Assembly (NCBI GenBank): GCA_947450895.1
Contig: CANFWT010000001.1
Coordinates: 160,010 to 224,009 of the forward strand
Direction of reading: 5' to 3'
DNA from: Comamonadaceae bacterium
GTDB lineage: Bacteria; Pseudomonadota; Gammaproteobacteria; Burkholderiales; Burkholderiaceae_C
Length of the DNA stretch: 64,000 nt
Under the pieces are notes generated by a model. The model was not told where the DNA came from. It searched no databases and saw only the letters and a list, made by a program, of their open reading frames with translations. Shown piece by piece: positions 63,986 through 64,000 of the stretch. Position numbers and translations under genes: made by a program. Numbering within the stretch: position 1 is the stretch's first letter; each line of letters starts with the position of its first letter.

Positions 63986-64000
63986 GGTGTGTTCCTTAAA

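Overview
The window is an uninterrupted stretch of core chromosome from a betaproteobacterium of the order Burkholderiales, most likely a member of the Comamonadaceae (Rhodoferax/Polaromonas/Acidovorax-like). The basis is gene order and protein resemblance: the ndk-rlmN-pilF-rodZ-ispG-hisS-yfgM-bamB-der-hfq-hflX-hflK-hflC-hisZ-purA chain, the leuC-leuD-leuB-asd-fimV-truA-trpF-trpB-trpA-accD chain, and the sdhCDAB-sdhE-gltA block next to a GntR regulator, mdh and acnB. Genus is inferred and cannot be settled by reading. I saw no tRNA, rRNA, insertion sequence, prophage, CRISPR array or defence locus, and base composition looks even throughout.

Layout: 1-4.9 kb holds the 3' end of moaE, an uncharacterised protein, clpB with a heat-shock-type promoter, an NlpC/P60 hydrolase and an isochorismatase-like hydrolase. 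5-12.7 kb holds prpE and the 2-oxoglutarate dehydrogenase operon sucA-sucB-lpdA, closed by an intrinsic terminator. 13-20.8 kb holds zapE, an exported coiled-coil protein and a DinG-type helicase with overlapping junctions, then bamD facing rluD, and scpB-rluB. 20.8-38.3 kb is the long plus-strand chain from ndk to purA, then a phosphoribosyltransferase and a cystathionine beta-lyase-like enzyme. 38.3-57.9 kb is mostly minus strand: a YgjP-type metallopeptidase, lysS, (yggT on plus), accD-trpA-trpB-trpF-truA, fimV, asd, leuB-leuD-leuC, gltA-sdhE-sdhB-sdhA-sdhD-sdhC. 58-64 kb holds the GntR regulator divergent from mdh, a CitE-like lyase, acnB and rpmG.

Functionally, seven parts of the TCA cycle (sucAB-lpd, sdhCDAB with its flavinylation factor, gltA, mdh, acnB) sit with prpE, alongside leucine, tryptophan and aspartate-family synthesis, two outer-membrane assembly lipoproteins (bamB, bamD), and RNA modification and quality-control factors. 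The most interesting non-coding signals are: a short reading frame upstream of asd whose end is rich in Thr/Lys/Ile codons and is followed by mutually exclusive stem-loops (candidate attenuator); a palindrome plus repeated half-site beside the mdh promoter (candidate GntR operator); a sigma-32-like clpB promoter; and a consensus -10 box for bamD lying inside the 5' end of rluD.
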